Assembly (NCBI GenBank): GCA_002751075.1
Contig: NAOQ01000189.1
Coordinates: 77,471 to 87,919 of the forward strand
Direction: 5' to 3'
Length of the DNA: 10,449 nt
Source of the DNA: Ichthyophonus hoferi
Taxonomy: Eukaryota > Opisthokonta > Ichthyosporea > Ichthyophonida > Ichthyophonidae
A program made the position numbers and the translations under genes. This document shows positions 1 to 8,170 of the stretch, one piece after another. Under the pieces are notes generated by a model that had not been told where the DNA came from, made no database searches, and saw only the letters and a program-made list of their open reading frames with translations. Each line of letters opens with the position of its first letter. Position 1 is the stretch's first letter.

Positions 1-1960
1 GATATCTAAGAAAATATTTACTATATAATATATGTTGCCATATACGTGCACCCTTACTGTGTGGAAACTAATATTATAAACACTTGGGAAAATAAAACAC
101 AATTGTCTATATAGCTACAGGATCCAAATCTATAATGTTATATAAAATAGCCTATACATAGTTGATTATAAAATTCAAATATACATAAATAAAAAATATA
201 CGAAATAGGGCGGGACAAACAAGGGCGAACATTTTTTGAATGTATTTTTTTAAAATAGATTTAATAACTACTTGTGCCAATGAAATACTGATATTAGAGA
301 AGTGTCACACATTTGGAGCCACTGTCACGCGTTGACACAATCCGTGACAAAACAATGCAAGTGCTGCGTCCAGAAGAGATAGTAAAAAATACAAATTTAA
401 AGTATCTCTTAGCCTTTATACAAAATGACTATATGTATATGAGCTTTCATCGATTCTAGTCCACTTATTCAAAAATTTCCTTTAAGTGTCTGGGAATTTC
501 CCTCTTCAGAGTTGGGATCCAGGGGGTGAAAACCAAGACTACAATGTAGTATAAAAAGAACAAGATCATTTGGACTTCTCTCAGTTCTCGTATTTAATTC
601 CAGAAATGTACTTATTTAAAATATTGATTATATAATGTTTTATATTGGCCAATTACCTTGCAGTCTATTACTATTATTATTATTGTTTTATTTTTTTATT
701 CAGATTTTTATTTTTACATCTATCTATATTAATTAAATAGGCTTTTATGCAGACCAATCGACTCATAGTACAACCCAAGTTGTACACTAACCTGCCACCC
801 ATATATTGTTAAAATCATAATGCCAACTTTACTAACTATGACCTAGAGAGTAAGTTGTCTGGCTCTGTAGGTGTACTTGTTTGGTCAGTTTTCATTGACA
901 ATTTTGTGGAGTATGCTCAGAACAAGACAGATTAACCAGAATAATACTATCAATTTACTGGGATGAAAGATTTTTAATACGTCAAGGTGATTGATTTATC
1001 GGACGCACTCTCCTACATTAATAGCTACATGTTCGTTAGCTATATAATATGATACTAATGTACACTACCTGTGCAATATCTATCGACATCTATGCACCTT
1101 ACTAGCCCACTTTCACATACTTATGTCACTGCTTGTAATGTATGTATTATATATTTGTTTCCTGGCATCAGCTGTCCATATCCCTTTTCTGTGTTCAGAA
1201 ATAAGTTAACTCTAAGCTTTTCCGAATGTTTAGTGTGCCTGTGTTTCTAAACTGCCACGTGAATACCATTAACACGTGTACATGTAAATGCCTAAGCGTC
1301 TTTTTATGGGCTACAGGTGAAGTTATGTTTTGCATTGATTCAAATGGACTTTGGGTCCCCTCCCTTTCATATATACTCGCCTATATAGTATAGCTACCAT
1401 AATATTAGTGGACATGGAAGACTTCATAAATAAAATCTAAGCAATAATTATTAGCTTTGCATGCATTTTGTAGTATTGATAATTATTAAGTTAAGTAAAT
1501 GGTCAATTAAACCAGGTATATATAATTATTTCTATATTAAAGATCTATTTGGTACGTTTGCTTTATTAAAACATGTTGTAAATGTATATTGTCTTATAAT
1601 TTAATACACTTTTTGATCTCTATCGCTATTGGTGGGGTTAGTGGTCATGTATACTGATTGGGAAAATCTACGATCGCTACCACCATAAAAGATTAGTGTT
1701 AAATTTTTGTCTTGTGCATGCATGTGATGGGTGATAAGCTATCTGTACAATGTTTATTGGTTTACTGATGGACTGGGACGTCCTTTAAACAAATATTGTC
1801 TAGATAGATTATCAGTTAGTTTGATGGAGAAGATATAAGGTTGGGTTTCACATATGCTTACAATCATATGTTTGTGTGTGTAATTATATATAAATAATAA
1901 ATTTATATATACTTTTGACGAATAGAGTTGAGTAAATTATTTGCAAACTCACAGTTCTGC
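1..1960. other. Left flank with no gene recognised
   Basis: AT-rich sequence without a credible coding segment on either strand. It holds the short ATT tract near 668, a cluster of TGTCAC/GTGACA hexamers at 303-349, and scattered small palindromes typical of AT-rich DNA. The minus-strand segment near 327-270 was tested as a last exon of the GT43 gene and discarded once the true last exon was found. Confidence 0.6.
668..684. repeat. (ATT)n microsatellite
   Basis: Short run of TTA/ATT units followed by a T-rich stretch, in the gene-free left flank. Confidence 0.6.
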
Positions 1961-1980
1961 TTTATTCTTTATGTTTTATT
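1961..1980 (-). terminator. Two AATAAA hexamers, candidate distal poly(A) signals
   Basis: AATAAA occurs twice on the minus strand, at 1980-1975 and 1966-1961, about 565-585 bases after the stop. In AT-rich DNA such hexamers arise by chance, but a tandem pair in the right orientation is a fair alternative end for the GT43 transcript. Confidence 0.3.
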
Positions 1981-2543
1981 ATGCCCGGTCTTTTGAAATA
2001 ACCAAGTAAAGGTGTAGTGTAAGCACTTGCGGGACCATTGGGGCTATGTATTGTGTACATAATTGCATAATTTTTATGAGTATTGAAGGTTTAGTAATGG
2101 GTGCCTGTGATGGCTCTCACAAAAGTGTATCACATCTTTTATGAACGGGTGAAAGTATAATTGTGCAGATAGATTGTAATCCCACCCTAAGTAATGAAAA
2201 ATTGATATACTTTGTATAGTGTATGCTCTATTGACGATTAAAAGCAAATAGTATAACAGTGTGGCCAATCTTTTATGACTAACCATGAATCGTTTTCATG
2301 GGTGTAGTTTAAGGCATTTCAAAGAGGTTGAAAAATAAACGGAATAATATATACAAACTGATTTCAAATCTATCTCCATCGTTTAAACACTTATCCCTGT
2401 TTTTAAATCAACCAAATCAGTTTAATTGAGGGTGAAGTCTATGAACTAAAAGTTGCTTAATGGAACCAACGCGAGTGTCCGCCTACGCAAAAATACTCTT
2501 AGTTGGGCTGAAATGGCGTTGTATATAATTGAGTATTTGCCAA
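1981..2543 (-). other. Presumed 3' UTR and downstream flank of the GT43 gene
   Basis: Follows the stop codon. No protein-like frame; the minus-strand frame at 2074-2286 is AT-rich with no recognisable family. The extent of the UTR depends on which poly(A) signal is used. Confidence 0.4.
2421..2426 (-). terminator. Candidate poly(A) signal ATTAAA
   Basis: ATTAAA on the minus strand about 118 bases after the stop codon, followed by a T/G-rich stretch (tgatttggttgattt). It is the nearest signal-like hexamer to the stop. Its use is not shown by the sequence. Confidence 0.35.
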
Positions 2544-2651
2544 TTAAATTATGATATTAATGCTCTCCGTGTCATTGTCTGGTGGTAAATTGAGTGCTCG
2601 AGTATCTGTTTTGACGTGCCATACCCATATCTTTGTACAGTCTCCTTTGGG
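2544..2651 (-). CDS. B3GAT: GT43 exon 8: C-terminal WHxK motif and stop codon
   Basis: Encodes residues 282-316 and the stop TAA at 2546-2544. It begins PKGDCTKIWVWHVKTD and ends SINIII, matching human NCTKILVWHTRTE and a short tail ending in a similar acidic then hydrophobic run. Cys286 is the conserved NCT cysteine. His293 is GlcAT-I His308, a UDP-GlcA contact. The arginine two residues later (Arg310) is Lys295 here. The acceptor is cctatacag. It lies 1558 bases from exon 7; no other stretch in between fits the family's C-terminus. Confidence 0.95.
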   Translation of the reverse strand, partial: PKGDCTKIWVWHVKTDTRALNLPPDNDTESINIII

Positions 2652-5600
2652 CTGTATAGGTGTGAATATATGTGTCAATGTAATCCAAATGCATGCATGT
2701 ATTTATATAGATGTTTGTATATCTGTCTACAAAGACGTAAACATTTATTGCAGGTATATATGCGAGTGTAGATATATGTGTATGTGAAAGAGAGCAGACC
2801 ACATAATCAATTGAATCAAAGATATATCAGAGTTCCATGACCCATTTAGACAAATCATGAGATATAAATCTGCCTGAACAACGTAATTGTGTGGAAAATC
2901 CATCATTAAGTCCAGTGTCAGTTTTAGCCATCTTGGTACTAATATATGTTGCCTATATTTGTTAATAGCATACACATATGGCATCACAAGTTCAATATGA
3001 AAGCTAACCAATACGCATAAAAGAGGCATTTTGGTTTTAACTTTCATATATCATGTTTGGGACAGGTAAATGTACATTACTTTGGTAGGTGATGTAATAT
3101 AATGAACTTCACTCTTCCGTTTATATATTGCTGAAATAATAATATACTTTCCATCTATTTGAATTATGGATCAAAAGGTGTCTAACTGAAAGACTAAGCA
3201 TTCCAATATCATAATCTCAGCTACCGAATGATATTTCAAAGCTAGATGAGCTTAAAGCAAACATTCAACATCCTTTTATACCCTTATCACCAATCTTTTA
3301 AAACGTCAAAAGAATTTACCCCCTAGATCCATACCACAACAACTATCATCTTTAAGCGATCAGGTAGCCACATATCACATTACTATACCAAGCTGAATTC
3401 ACGTAAGCTTAGATGAGGCTAATTGTGGCAATTGTAGCTCAGTGCAATAATTTTCAGAGGTAGTCACAATATATATCAATTTGAGTTACGATTATAAAGC
3501 ATTAATGAGCTATAATTTCAATAAAACAGAGATATAACTGTACATGATTCAGTCTCAAAACCAAGATTTTCAAATGGTGGCTGGATTGCATTACCGTATA
3601 TTCATGCGTTTTGAAGCTCAATAAAGTGTACATTTTCACTACAAGCGGTGGTTTATACAAAAGGATCTACATTTATATGTTTTAGAATAAAATGATCATG
3701 ATTAGGATATTGGCTTAAGTGAAAGTTTTAATAAAGAATAGTTACTAATTATATCTGAAAGAAGATAAACAATTAAAAATTTAGTAGTGGCGCTTAAAAC
3801 AAGTTATTCTAATGATCACACTGATTTTATAAATGTATACGCATATACCTATATACATGGTTTTCATAAACGTTATTTGGTATCGGTTTAACAAAAATGA
3901 AAACATAGTAAGCAGGGCTGACTTAAAAGGTTCATAAATGGGCTTGTGCTCTTTCATTTAATAACGATTAAATTCGATCAAGATTAATTGCAAATGAGGG
4001 AAATGTTGTGTGCTGATAAGCCTCGCTTTAGACGCACAACCAGTTAAATGTAGGTGGGGTTAGAATGATATGAGTGTAGATTGAATAAGTTATCCTGGGA
4101 GTACACGGAGAAAAATAAATTAAAGACAGAAAGTCATCAGAGAAGGAAAACTGAAGAAATAGTGAAGAATAATAAAGTATAAAGAGCGGGCATCCCACAA
4201 GATCCTTACCTCTAGCTCTGAAATATTTTTAAGGAAGTATTGAAGGAAACGGTCCTCCAAGTGGCCACCCTGTATATGATGTGTTTTTTCTTCAGAAGGC
4301 AGACATTATATAGTAATATTGATACATACATCAACAAAATACTCCTTTGAATTTGCAAAACAAATAGCATTTATGGAGTGAGAAACTAGATGAAATAAGT
4401 AAAACAATAAACAGATTAATTGAAGCAGAAAATAATGAAAGTGTCGTATTTGATTGAATTGAATAGATATATCGTAGCATAAATAGAAAATATTCATAAA
4501 TCAATAATATTTGCAGATCTGATAGATATTTAGCATATTAGTAATAAATAGATAAAAGAAAAGTATGTGTATATTAAATATAAATACTTACGCGGAAACT
4601 GTGAGAAAAAAGCGGCCAAACTCCCTGGCTAATACTTTCGGAAATGATCTTCATATTTACAGCAAATGCCGCCATGTCCAAAAGAAATACTCTCTTTTAA
4701 AATGTTCAAAGATATAATTTGTTAGTCGATACCTTTATATATAAATTCATAAAATTCTGTATCCAACCCACCCCCCCTCCCAAAAAAAATATATTATATA
4801 TTATATTGGCGCACTAGACACGAGGTTCTATCGAAATAATCTCTAGCCAGGTAGCTAACGAATGAAAAATGGAGGAAACCCAGTCTTCAAGTTTCTGAAT
4901 TGATGTAAATAAACTTTGCACACGTATATATTCATAACAATTTATGTTATATTGTAAAAGTTTATTTTAATTGATATTTGGTTAAAATTATTTTTTTATT
5001 GAATTTATTTCAATTTCTAGTAATGCCGTCGAGTCTGAGTTGAAATTGGATATGGGTAATTATTCCTAAATGTTTATATCCAACTGTAAGTATAAACGCA
5101 GTCTGCAGTCACTACTGATACTTACCCCATCCCTAAACTGTGACGCCCATCCATTGACTAGTCCTGTCATCGGGTCGATGGTACACCTCTCATAGGAACG
5201 CCCTGCAGCAAACGCCATGGCCCAACACCCCACTGTATATATGTTGTTATGGATATGTTAGTAGAGATTTAGACCTCATCTTTAAAACTTTAGTACTGCA
5301 TTATTATTAACAGTAAAAATAACAACTATTGATTGGGCGGCCATTAATGGGGTGCACATTATTCTATTTTTCACTTTTTATAGCCCGCAAGCTGCCCTGA
5401 CAATGTATATAAAGTAATAATCAAATCTTAAACCCAACCTCGCTATTAAAGTTTAATTATTTAATTTGTTATGAATTAAATATTTTTTATTTACGAGTAT
5501 GCATGAAATAAATTTGTTACATCTCATCATTGCAATTTTAATTTTGTACTCCAAAAATAATAAATCGCGTCGGTTTAACATGATTGTGGCAAAAGTGTGA

Positions 5601-8146
5601 ATCTCAACACAAGATTCAATATGTATATGCAGGATCTAGCCAGAAAGATTATTTAAGGGTTTACAATCAAGAAATATTATGTGATTATTGGTTCAGCAAT
5701 AAAGGCCTGATTGTAGTTGCTAGCATCCGAAATACTACCATTAATCACCCATGTAAATATTAACCTTGATCCATTATGGCGTAAACGTATAATAGCATAC
5801 TTGTTCTCTTATTTATAAAAAGACTCCGACAGTGTAGGAATATTAAATAAAAAACTATAAATAAGAACTGAATAAAGGTAGCAACACTTGATCCCTTAAA
5901 TACAAGTATGTAAATCACATATCAAATAACCAATTTTACAGCACCCGAAGTAGCATGCATGTTTCAATATATACCTTTTTTTATTGATCTCATTTCCTCA
6001 AATAATTGCAGGTCATACGCATTATCATCATCACCAAAATACAAAACCCCACCTGCACTTTCTTTATCTTCTGTGCTGCTTATTTCAACTACATGCAATA
6101 ACCCTTTATTGCGTTGGTTTATACCTCGATGGTTATGAGGATTATTTTCTGGTTTTGGAGACTTTGCTGCAAGTTGTGTCCATTTCCACACATGACTAAT
6201 AGGTAAATGTTATAGAATATATAAAAAGGAGAGTGTGGAGATAGAAGAATAATAAATGGTTGTATATGGGATGTTGGAATTTATAAGTGTTTGTAAAAAT
6301 ATTTCTGCCTGCATTGCATACACATGTGCATGTATACTTATTTTTGAACATATATATGTTTTTAACATGTACAAATACAAATACTTTCTTACATACACAT
6401 AGTGGCGGAAGAGGGATACAGTAAACGAAAAACAAAACAATAATTAAACGTGCCCGTTTGGAAAACAATAGCATCATATATGGATGTTATGTCGTGCAAT
6501 TTCTGCATTTAATTATCAGATATAATATATTGTCTTCAGTTGGAATAATAGGGATCCTTGCGATAAATTCATCGTAATAATCACACTAACTATAAATGCG
6601 TTAGAAAAATATCTTTCATGTACAAACCAAATTGAATTAACACCATATTATTCATGTGTCGTTGACACCTCATAAAAGCAGTGTTACCGATAAATTGTTC
6701 TAATCAACAAGGAATTTAACGAAAAGTGTTAGAATATGATCTCTTAAACACATATCAAACATAAAACTTCAGTTATAGCATATTAATATGCTAAAAAATC
6801 ATAATAACAAGTTGACCTATGACACCATAAATAATATGCAAAATACAAATAACACCACTGAAATTTACAACTAATCGAATAAAAGCAAGCCACAAGCACC
6901 TATACCTCTTAGTAAGAACATCTTGGACAATGACAGATGTTTCGAATGCGTCTTCCACTACGACCCAATGCAGTCGGGGTACATTATTGAGAGTGTTGGC
7001 TAGTCGTATGAGGTCAAGTCTCTAAATAAATACATTAGCGGGCAGACATGTTTAGCTTACTTATTTTGTTAATTAGGTTAGGTTAGATCAATAACCGCAA
7101 TATTGATTATATTCTACCATCATCGTAAAGTTTCCTATTCTGCCCAAGTAAATCACAAAATCACTTGAACACAGATATTTACACACAAACGCCCTCGCGC
7201 CTTTGAAAATTCAGACACGCATCCACATATAAATGCATACCACTCTCTATCTAGAACGAAAACCTTAAATTCAAAAAATGATAGTTCATTCTCCTGATAT
7301 ATTGGAATGTTTTGATTTTAAGCATCAATAAATATAGGAACGCATGAATAACTCAAATTAAGTTATATTACTAGGGACGTATACACATACATGCATACAT
7401 GTATACATGCAAACATACTATCACATATACTATCATACTACCATATATATATAAGCCACAAGTAAGAGAGTATTTTATTATAGATATGCATATACGGGGT
7501 AATTTACGATATATACACATGTAGATATAAACATGTAAATGCATGCAGGTATTTACCTGTGTGGACCTTTTGTATGTAGGTGTAATAAAGTATATAATCG
7601 GCAACATATTCGCTTCATCCTTTGCATCAGTAATATTTAAATTCAACACATTGGAAGTCCTCTTTAAGATCTTATAATTCAGGATTGGTAAGGGGTTGGC
7701 TGATTGTAGGCAATAAACCACTAGTAGGATAATAAATAAATAAATAAATAACATCAAAACAAAATAAATTCCATTGAGGTAAGAACTATTAGCGTTTTAA
7801 AGCTGTTTACGCCAGTATTTTGAGTATTATAACTTGTTATTAGTAAGAATTCTAGCATGCAGAAATCCGACAATAACCGATGAAATTATGAAAATGCAAT
7901 TTATTTTATTAAAAAACCATCACAATAACGTACAATAACTTATTTAGCTTGAATGTGGGCAGGGATGGGGAGAGGAAAACAATAAAAAAAGTCAGAAGAA
8001 GACAAATGCATTATTTATCTACAAGTACGTTGGTGGCGGAATAAGATTTCCTTATATGAAAGTTATTACTTACCTGAAAATACTAATATGCAAATGCTGA
8101 ATATAATAATTAATATCCATCTAAATGTTAATACCGTTGATTTCAT
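2544..8146 (-). CDS. B3GAT: Beta-1,3-glucuronosyltransferase (GT43), complete gene of eight coding exons
   Basis: Predicted to transfer glucuronic acid from UDP-GlcA in beta-1,3 linkage to a terminal galactose, in the Golgi lumen, with Mn2+. Exons: 8146-8074, 7720-7557, 7021-6906, 6195-5975, 5232-5126, 4693-4592, 4269-4210, 2651-2544; 316 residues (human enzymes about 335). Seen: cytoplasmic tail 1-9, signal anchor about 10-29, stem to about 63, PTY 72-74, VVVEDA with Asp103, HRGINQRNK with Arg141 and Arg146, DDD 173-175, Glu206, Arg228, Asp233, catalytic Glu266, Cys286, His293. These match human GlcAT-I Tyr84, Asp113, Arg156, Arg161, Asp194-196, Glu227, Arg247, Asp252, Glu281 and His308, with near-identical spacing in most intervals. 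GlcAT-I Arg310 is replaced by Lys295. N-glycosylation sequons lie at Asn53, Asn276 and Asn307. All introns are GT-AG with phases 1,0,2,1,0,0,0. Family assignment is secure; orthology to B3GAT1, 2 or 3 and the acceptor are not. The transcript ends are unknown. Confidence 0.93.
2652..4209 (-). other. Intron 7 (1558 bases, phase 0), the longest
   Basis: The donor is gtaagg and the acceptor is cctatacag. No extra exon fits between GAG of exon 7 and CCC of exon 8, and the protein joins without a gap relative to the family. The region near exon 8 (about 2655-2790) is rich in TG/TA steps. I could not identify a transposable element here, though its greater length would allow one. Confidence 0.9.
4210..4269 (-). 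CDS. B3GAT: GT43 exon 7: catalytic glutamate microexon
   Basis: Only 60 bases, encoding residues 262-281, GGHLEDRFLQYFLKN and then ISELE. It matches human GHLESSLLSHLV and DLEP. Glu266 is the position of catalytic base Glu281. With the last residue of exon 6 the local motif is RGGHLE. A sequon NIS is at Asn276. The acceptor is catatacag and the donor is GAG followed by gtaagg. Both ends are phase 0, so skipping this exon would remove the catalytic base and keep the frame. Confidence 0.95.
4270..4591 (-). other. Intron 6 (322 bases, phase 0)
   Basis: The donor is gtaagt and the acceptor is catatacag. It is AT-rich with no other feature seen. Confidence 0.93.
4592..4693 (-). CDS. B3GAT: GT43 exon 6: R-x4-DMAAFAVN segment
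   Basis: Encodes residues 228-261. It begins RVFLLDMAAFAVNMKII, the counterpart of human RPFPVDMAGFAV. Arg228 and Asp233 match Arg247 and Asp252, which contact the acceptor galactose. The usual DMAGF is DMAAF here. The acceptor is cattttaaaag, with a poor pyrimidine tract; the frame and homology fix it at 4694. The donor is CGC followed by gtaagt, phase 0. Confidence 0.95.
4694..5125 (-). other. Intron 5 (432 bases, phase 0), with G-quadruplex motif
   Basis: The donor is gtaagt and the acceptor is ttttaaaag. It holds the G-rich tract at 4767-4781 on the transcript strand, 73 bases before exon 6. Confidence 0.93.
4767..4781 (-). other. G-quadruplex motif in intron 5
   Basis: On the minus strand the tract reads GGGAGGGGGGGTGGG. 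It parses as four G3 runs joined by three single-base loops (A, G, T), the most favourable form of the canonical motif. It is followed by TTGG and preceded by a T8 run and TA repeats. The opposite strand is the matching C-rich tract. It would be present in the pre-mRNA of the GT43 gene. Confidence 0.7.
5126..5232 (-). CDS. B3GAT: GT43 exon 5: segment after the DXD site, with acceptor-binding Glu
   Basis: Encodes residues 193-227 and completes Val192. It reads VGCWAMAFAAGRSYERC and ends QFRDG. It aligns without gaps to human VSVWPVGLVGGLRFE, so Glu206 sits at the position of the acceptor-contacting Glu227, exactly 31 residues after the last Asp of DDD as in human GlcAT-I. Between Glu206 and Arg228 there are two more residues than in human GlcAT-I. 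The VWPV core common in the family is CWAM here, an unusual reading of a well-kept stretch. The acceptor is tatatacag and the donor is GGG followed by gtaagt, phase 0. The exon is GC-richer than its flanks. Confidence 0.95.
5233..5974 (-). other. Intron 4 (742 bases, phase 1)
   Basis: The donor is gtatat and the acceptor is tatatacag. I see no coding segment, repeat or structured element in it. Confidence 0.93.
5975..6195 (-). CDS. B3GAT: GT43 exon 4: RG-x2-QRN motif and DDD metal-binding site
   Basis: Encodes residues 119-191, the largest exon. It starts with HVWKWTQLAAKSP, matching the human YTHL segment. Next come HRGINQRNKGL, with the two arginines that hold the UDP phosphates, and a variable loop shorter than in human GlcAT-I. 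It ends with GGVLYFGDDDN and then LFEEMRS. The three aspartates 173-175 are the DxD motif that binds Mn2+ and UDP. The residue before them is Gly, whereas it is Ala in the human enzymes. The acceptor is ctattag; the donor follows AAAAAAG as gtatat, phase 1. Confidence 0.97.
6196..6905 (-). other. Intron 3 (710 bases, phase 2)
   Basis: The donor is gtatag and the acceptor is ctattag. It is AT-rich; open frames inside it (6196-6477 minus strand) are low-complexity hydrophobic and show no family resemblance. Confidence 0.93.
6906..7021 (-). CDS. B3GAT: GT43 exon 3: UDP-binding region with VVVEDA motif
   Basis: Encodes residues 80-117 and two bases of codon 118. It contains DLIRLANTLNNVPRLHWVVV followed by EDA, very close to the human segments with LTRLANTL and PRLHWLLVEDA. 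Asp103 matches the aspartate that contacts uracil in GlcAT-I. The acceptor is tttatttag and the donor is AG followed by gtatag. The exon is 116 bases and leaves phase 2, which exon 4 restores as AG+T (Ser118). Confidence 0.95.
7022..7556 (-). other. Intron 2 (535 bases, phase 0)
   Basis: The donor is gtaaat and the acceptor is tttatttag. It contains the degenerate ATAC/CATG-rich tract at 7379-7454 and otherwise unremarkable AT-rich sequence. Confidence 0.9.
7379..7454. repeat. Degenerate ATAC/CATG-rich low-complexity tract
   Basis: Irregular repeats of acatac, atgcatac and atactatc end in a short TA run. It lies inside intron 2. It looks like a decayed microsatellite and gives spurious open frames on the minus strand. 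Confidence 0.6.
7557..7720 (-). CDS. B3GAT: GT43 exon 2: end of anchor, stem, and PTY motif
   Basis: Encodes residues 26-79 and completes Val25. It starts after the acceptor tatcctactag, and the junction codon G+TG gives Val, extending the hydrophobic segment through VVYCL. A stem with sequon NIT at Asn53 follows, then LPIIYFITPTYKRSTQ, the diagnostic opening of the GT43 catalytic domain (human: LPTIYVVTPTY). The exon ends CAG followed by gtaaat, phase 0. The open frame runs further upstream to an ATG at 7754-7752, which would give a start without an upstream exon. That start has no charged tail and lies inside a TTTA microsatellite, so I prefer splicing from exon 1. The catalytic-domain part is certain; the 5' boundary is a little less so. 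Confidence 0.88.
7721..8073 (-). other. Intron 1 (353 bases, phase 1)
   Basis: The donor is gtaagt and the acceptor is tatcctactag. The intron splits the signal anchor. Its 3' end carries the (TTTA)n tract listed separately. Nothing else coding or structured was seen. Confidence 0.75.
7731..7751. repeat. (AAAT)n microsatellite, about five units
   Basis: The plus strand reads AATA units in tandem for 21 bases. On the transcript strand it is (TTTA)n and lies just before the exon 2 acceptor, so it acts as the T-rich tract of that splice site. Length changes here could alter acceptor strength. Confidence 0.85.
8074..8146 (-). CDS. B3GAT: GT43 exon 1: cytoplasmic tail and first half of the signal anchor
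   Basis: Encodes residues 1-24: the tail MKSTVLTFR followed by a run of Ile, Leu, Phe and Val beginning at Trp10. It ends after the first base of codon 25 at a consensus donor, CAG followed by gtaagt. The tail has a Lys and an Arg just before the hydrophobic run, the charge pattern of a type II anchor, and resembles the short basic tail of human GlcAT-I. The ATG at 8146-8144 has G at -3. Another in-frame ATG lies at 8170-8168 and would add eight residues. The exon was found by looking for a phase-1 donor that matches the exon 2 acceptor. It has no independent homology, so it is the least certain exon. Confidence 0.78.
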
Positions 8147-8170
8147 GGCTCCTGTGTCGTCATTAATCAT
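8147..8170 (-). other. Possible N-terminal extension from an upstream in-frame ATG
   Basis: An ATG at 8170-8168 is in frame with the chosen start and would add MINDDTGA. Its -3 base is T, a weaker context than the G at the second ATG. The frame is open up to a TGA at 8260-8258, with no ATG between, so translation starts at one of these two codons unless another 5' exon exists. A trans-splice-like acceptor (gacacag) sits five bases before the second ATG. If a leader were added there, only the second ATG would remain; this is inference. Confidence 0.4.

Noticed and set aside
270-327. Minus-strand segment ending HWHK and a stop, tested as last exon of the GT43 gene
   Set aside because: Only a loose match to the WHTR tail. 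The segment at 2651-2544 matches far better, in correct phase and with a proper acceptor.
474-575. Minus-strand frame with a hydrophobic run and stop, tested as a C-terminal exon
   Set aside because: No GT43 C-terminal motif, and the true last exon lies at 2651-2544.
1020-1042. Small palindrome ATAGCTA / TAGCTAT with a nine-base loop
   Set aside because: A seven-base AT-rich stem is expected by chance in DNA of this composition.
2551-2802. Open frames on both strands over the last exon (78 and 76 residues)
   Set aside because: They are in other frames than the GT43 exon 8 and read as low-complexity Tyr/Ile/Cys-rich sequence.
5984-6199. Plus-strand open frame of 71 residues opposite exon 4
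   Set aside because: Shadow of the GT43 exon; the minus strand carries the DDD motif.
7371-7556. Extension of the exon 2 frame past 7557 (tail rich in Tyr, Cys, Met)
   Set aside because: The frame runs into intron 2. Homology stops exactly at the CAG/gtaaat donor and resumes in exon 3.
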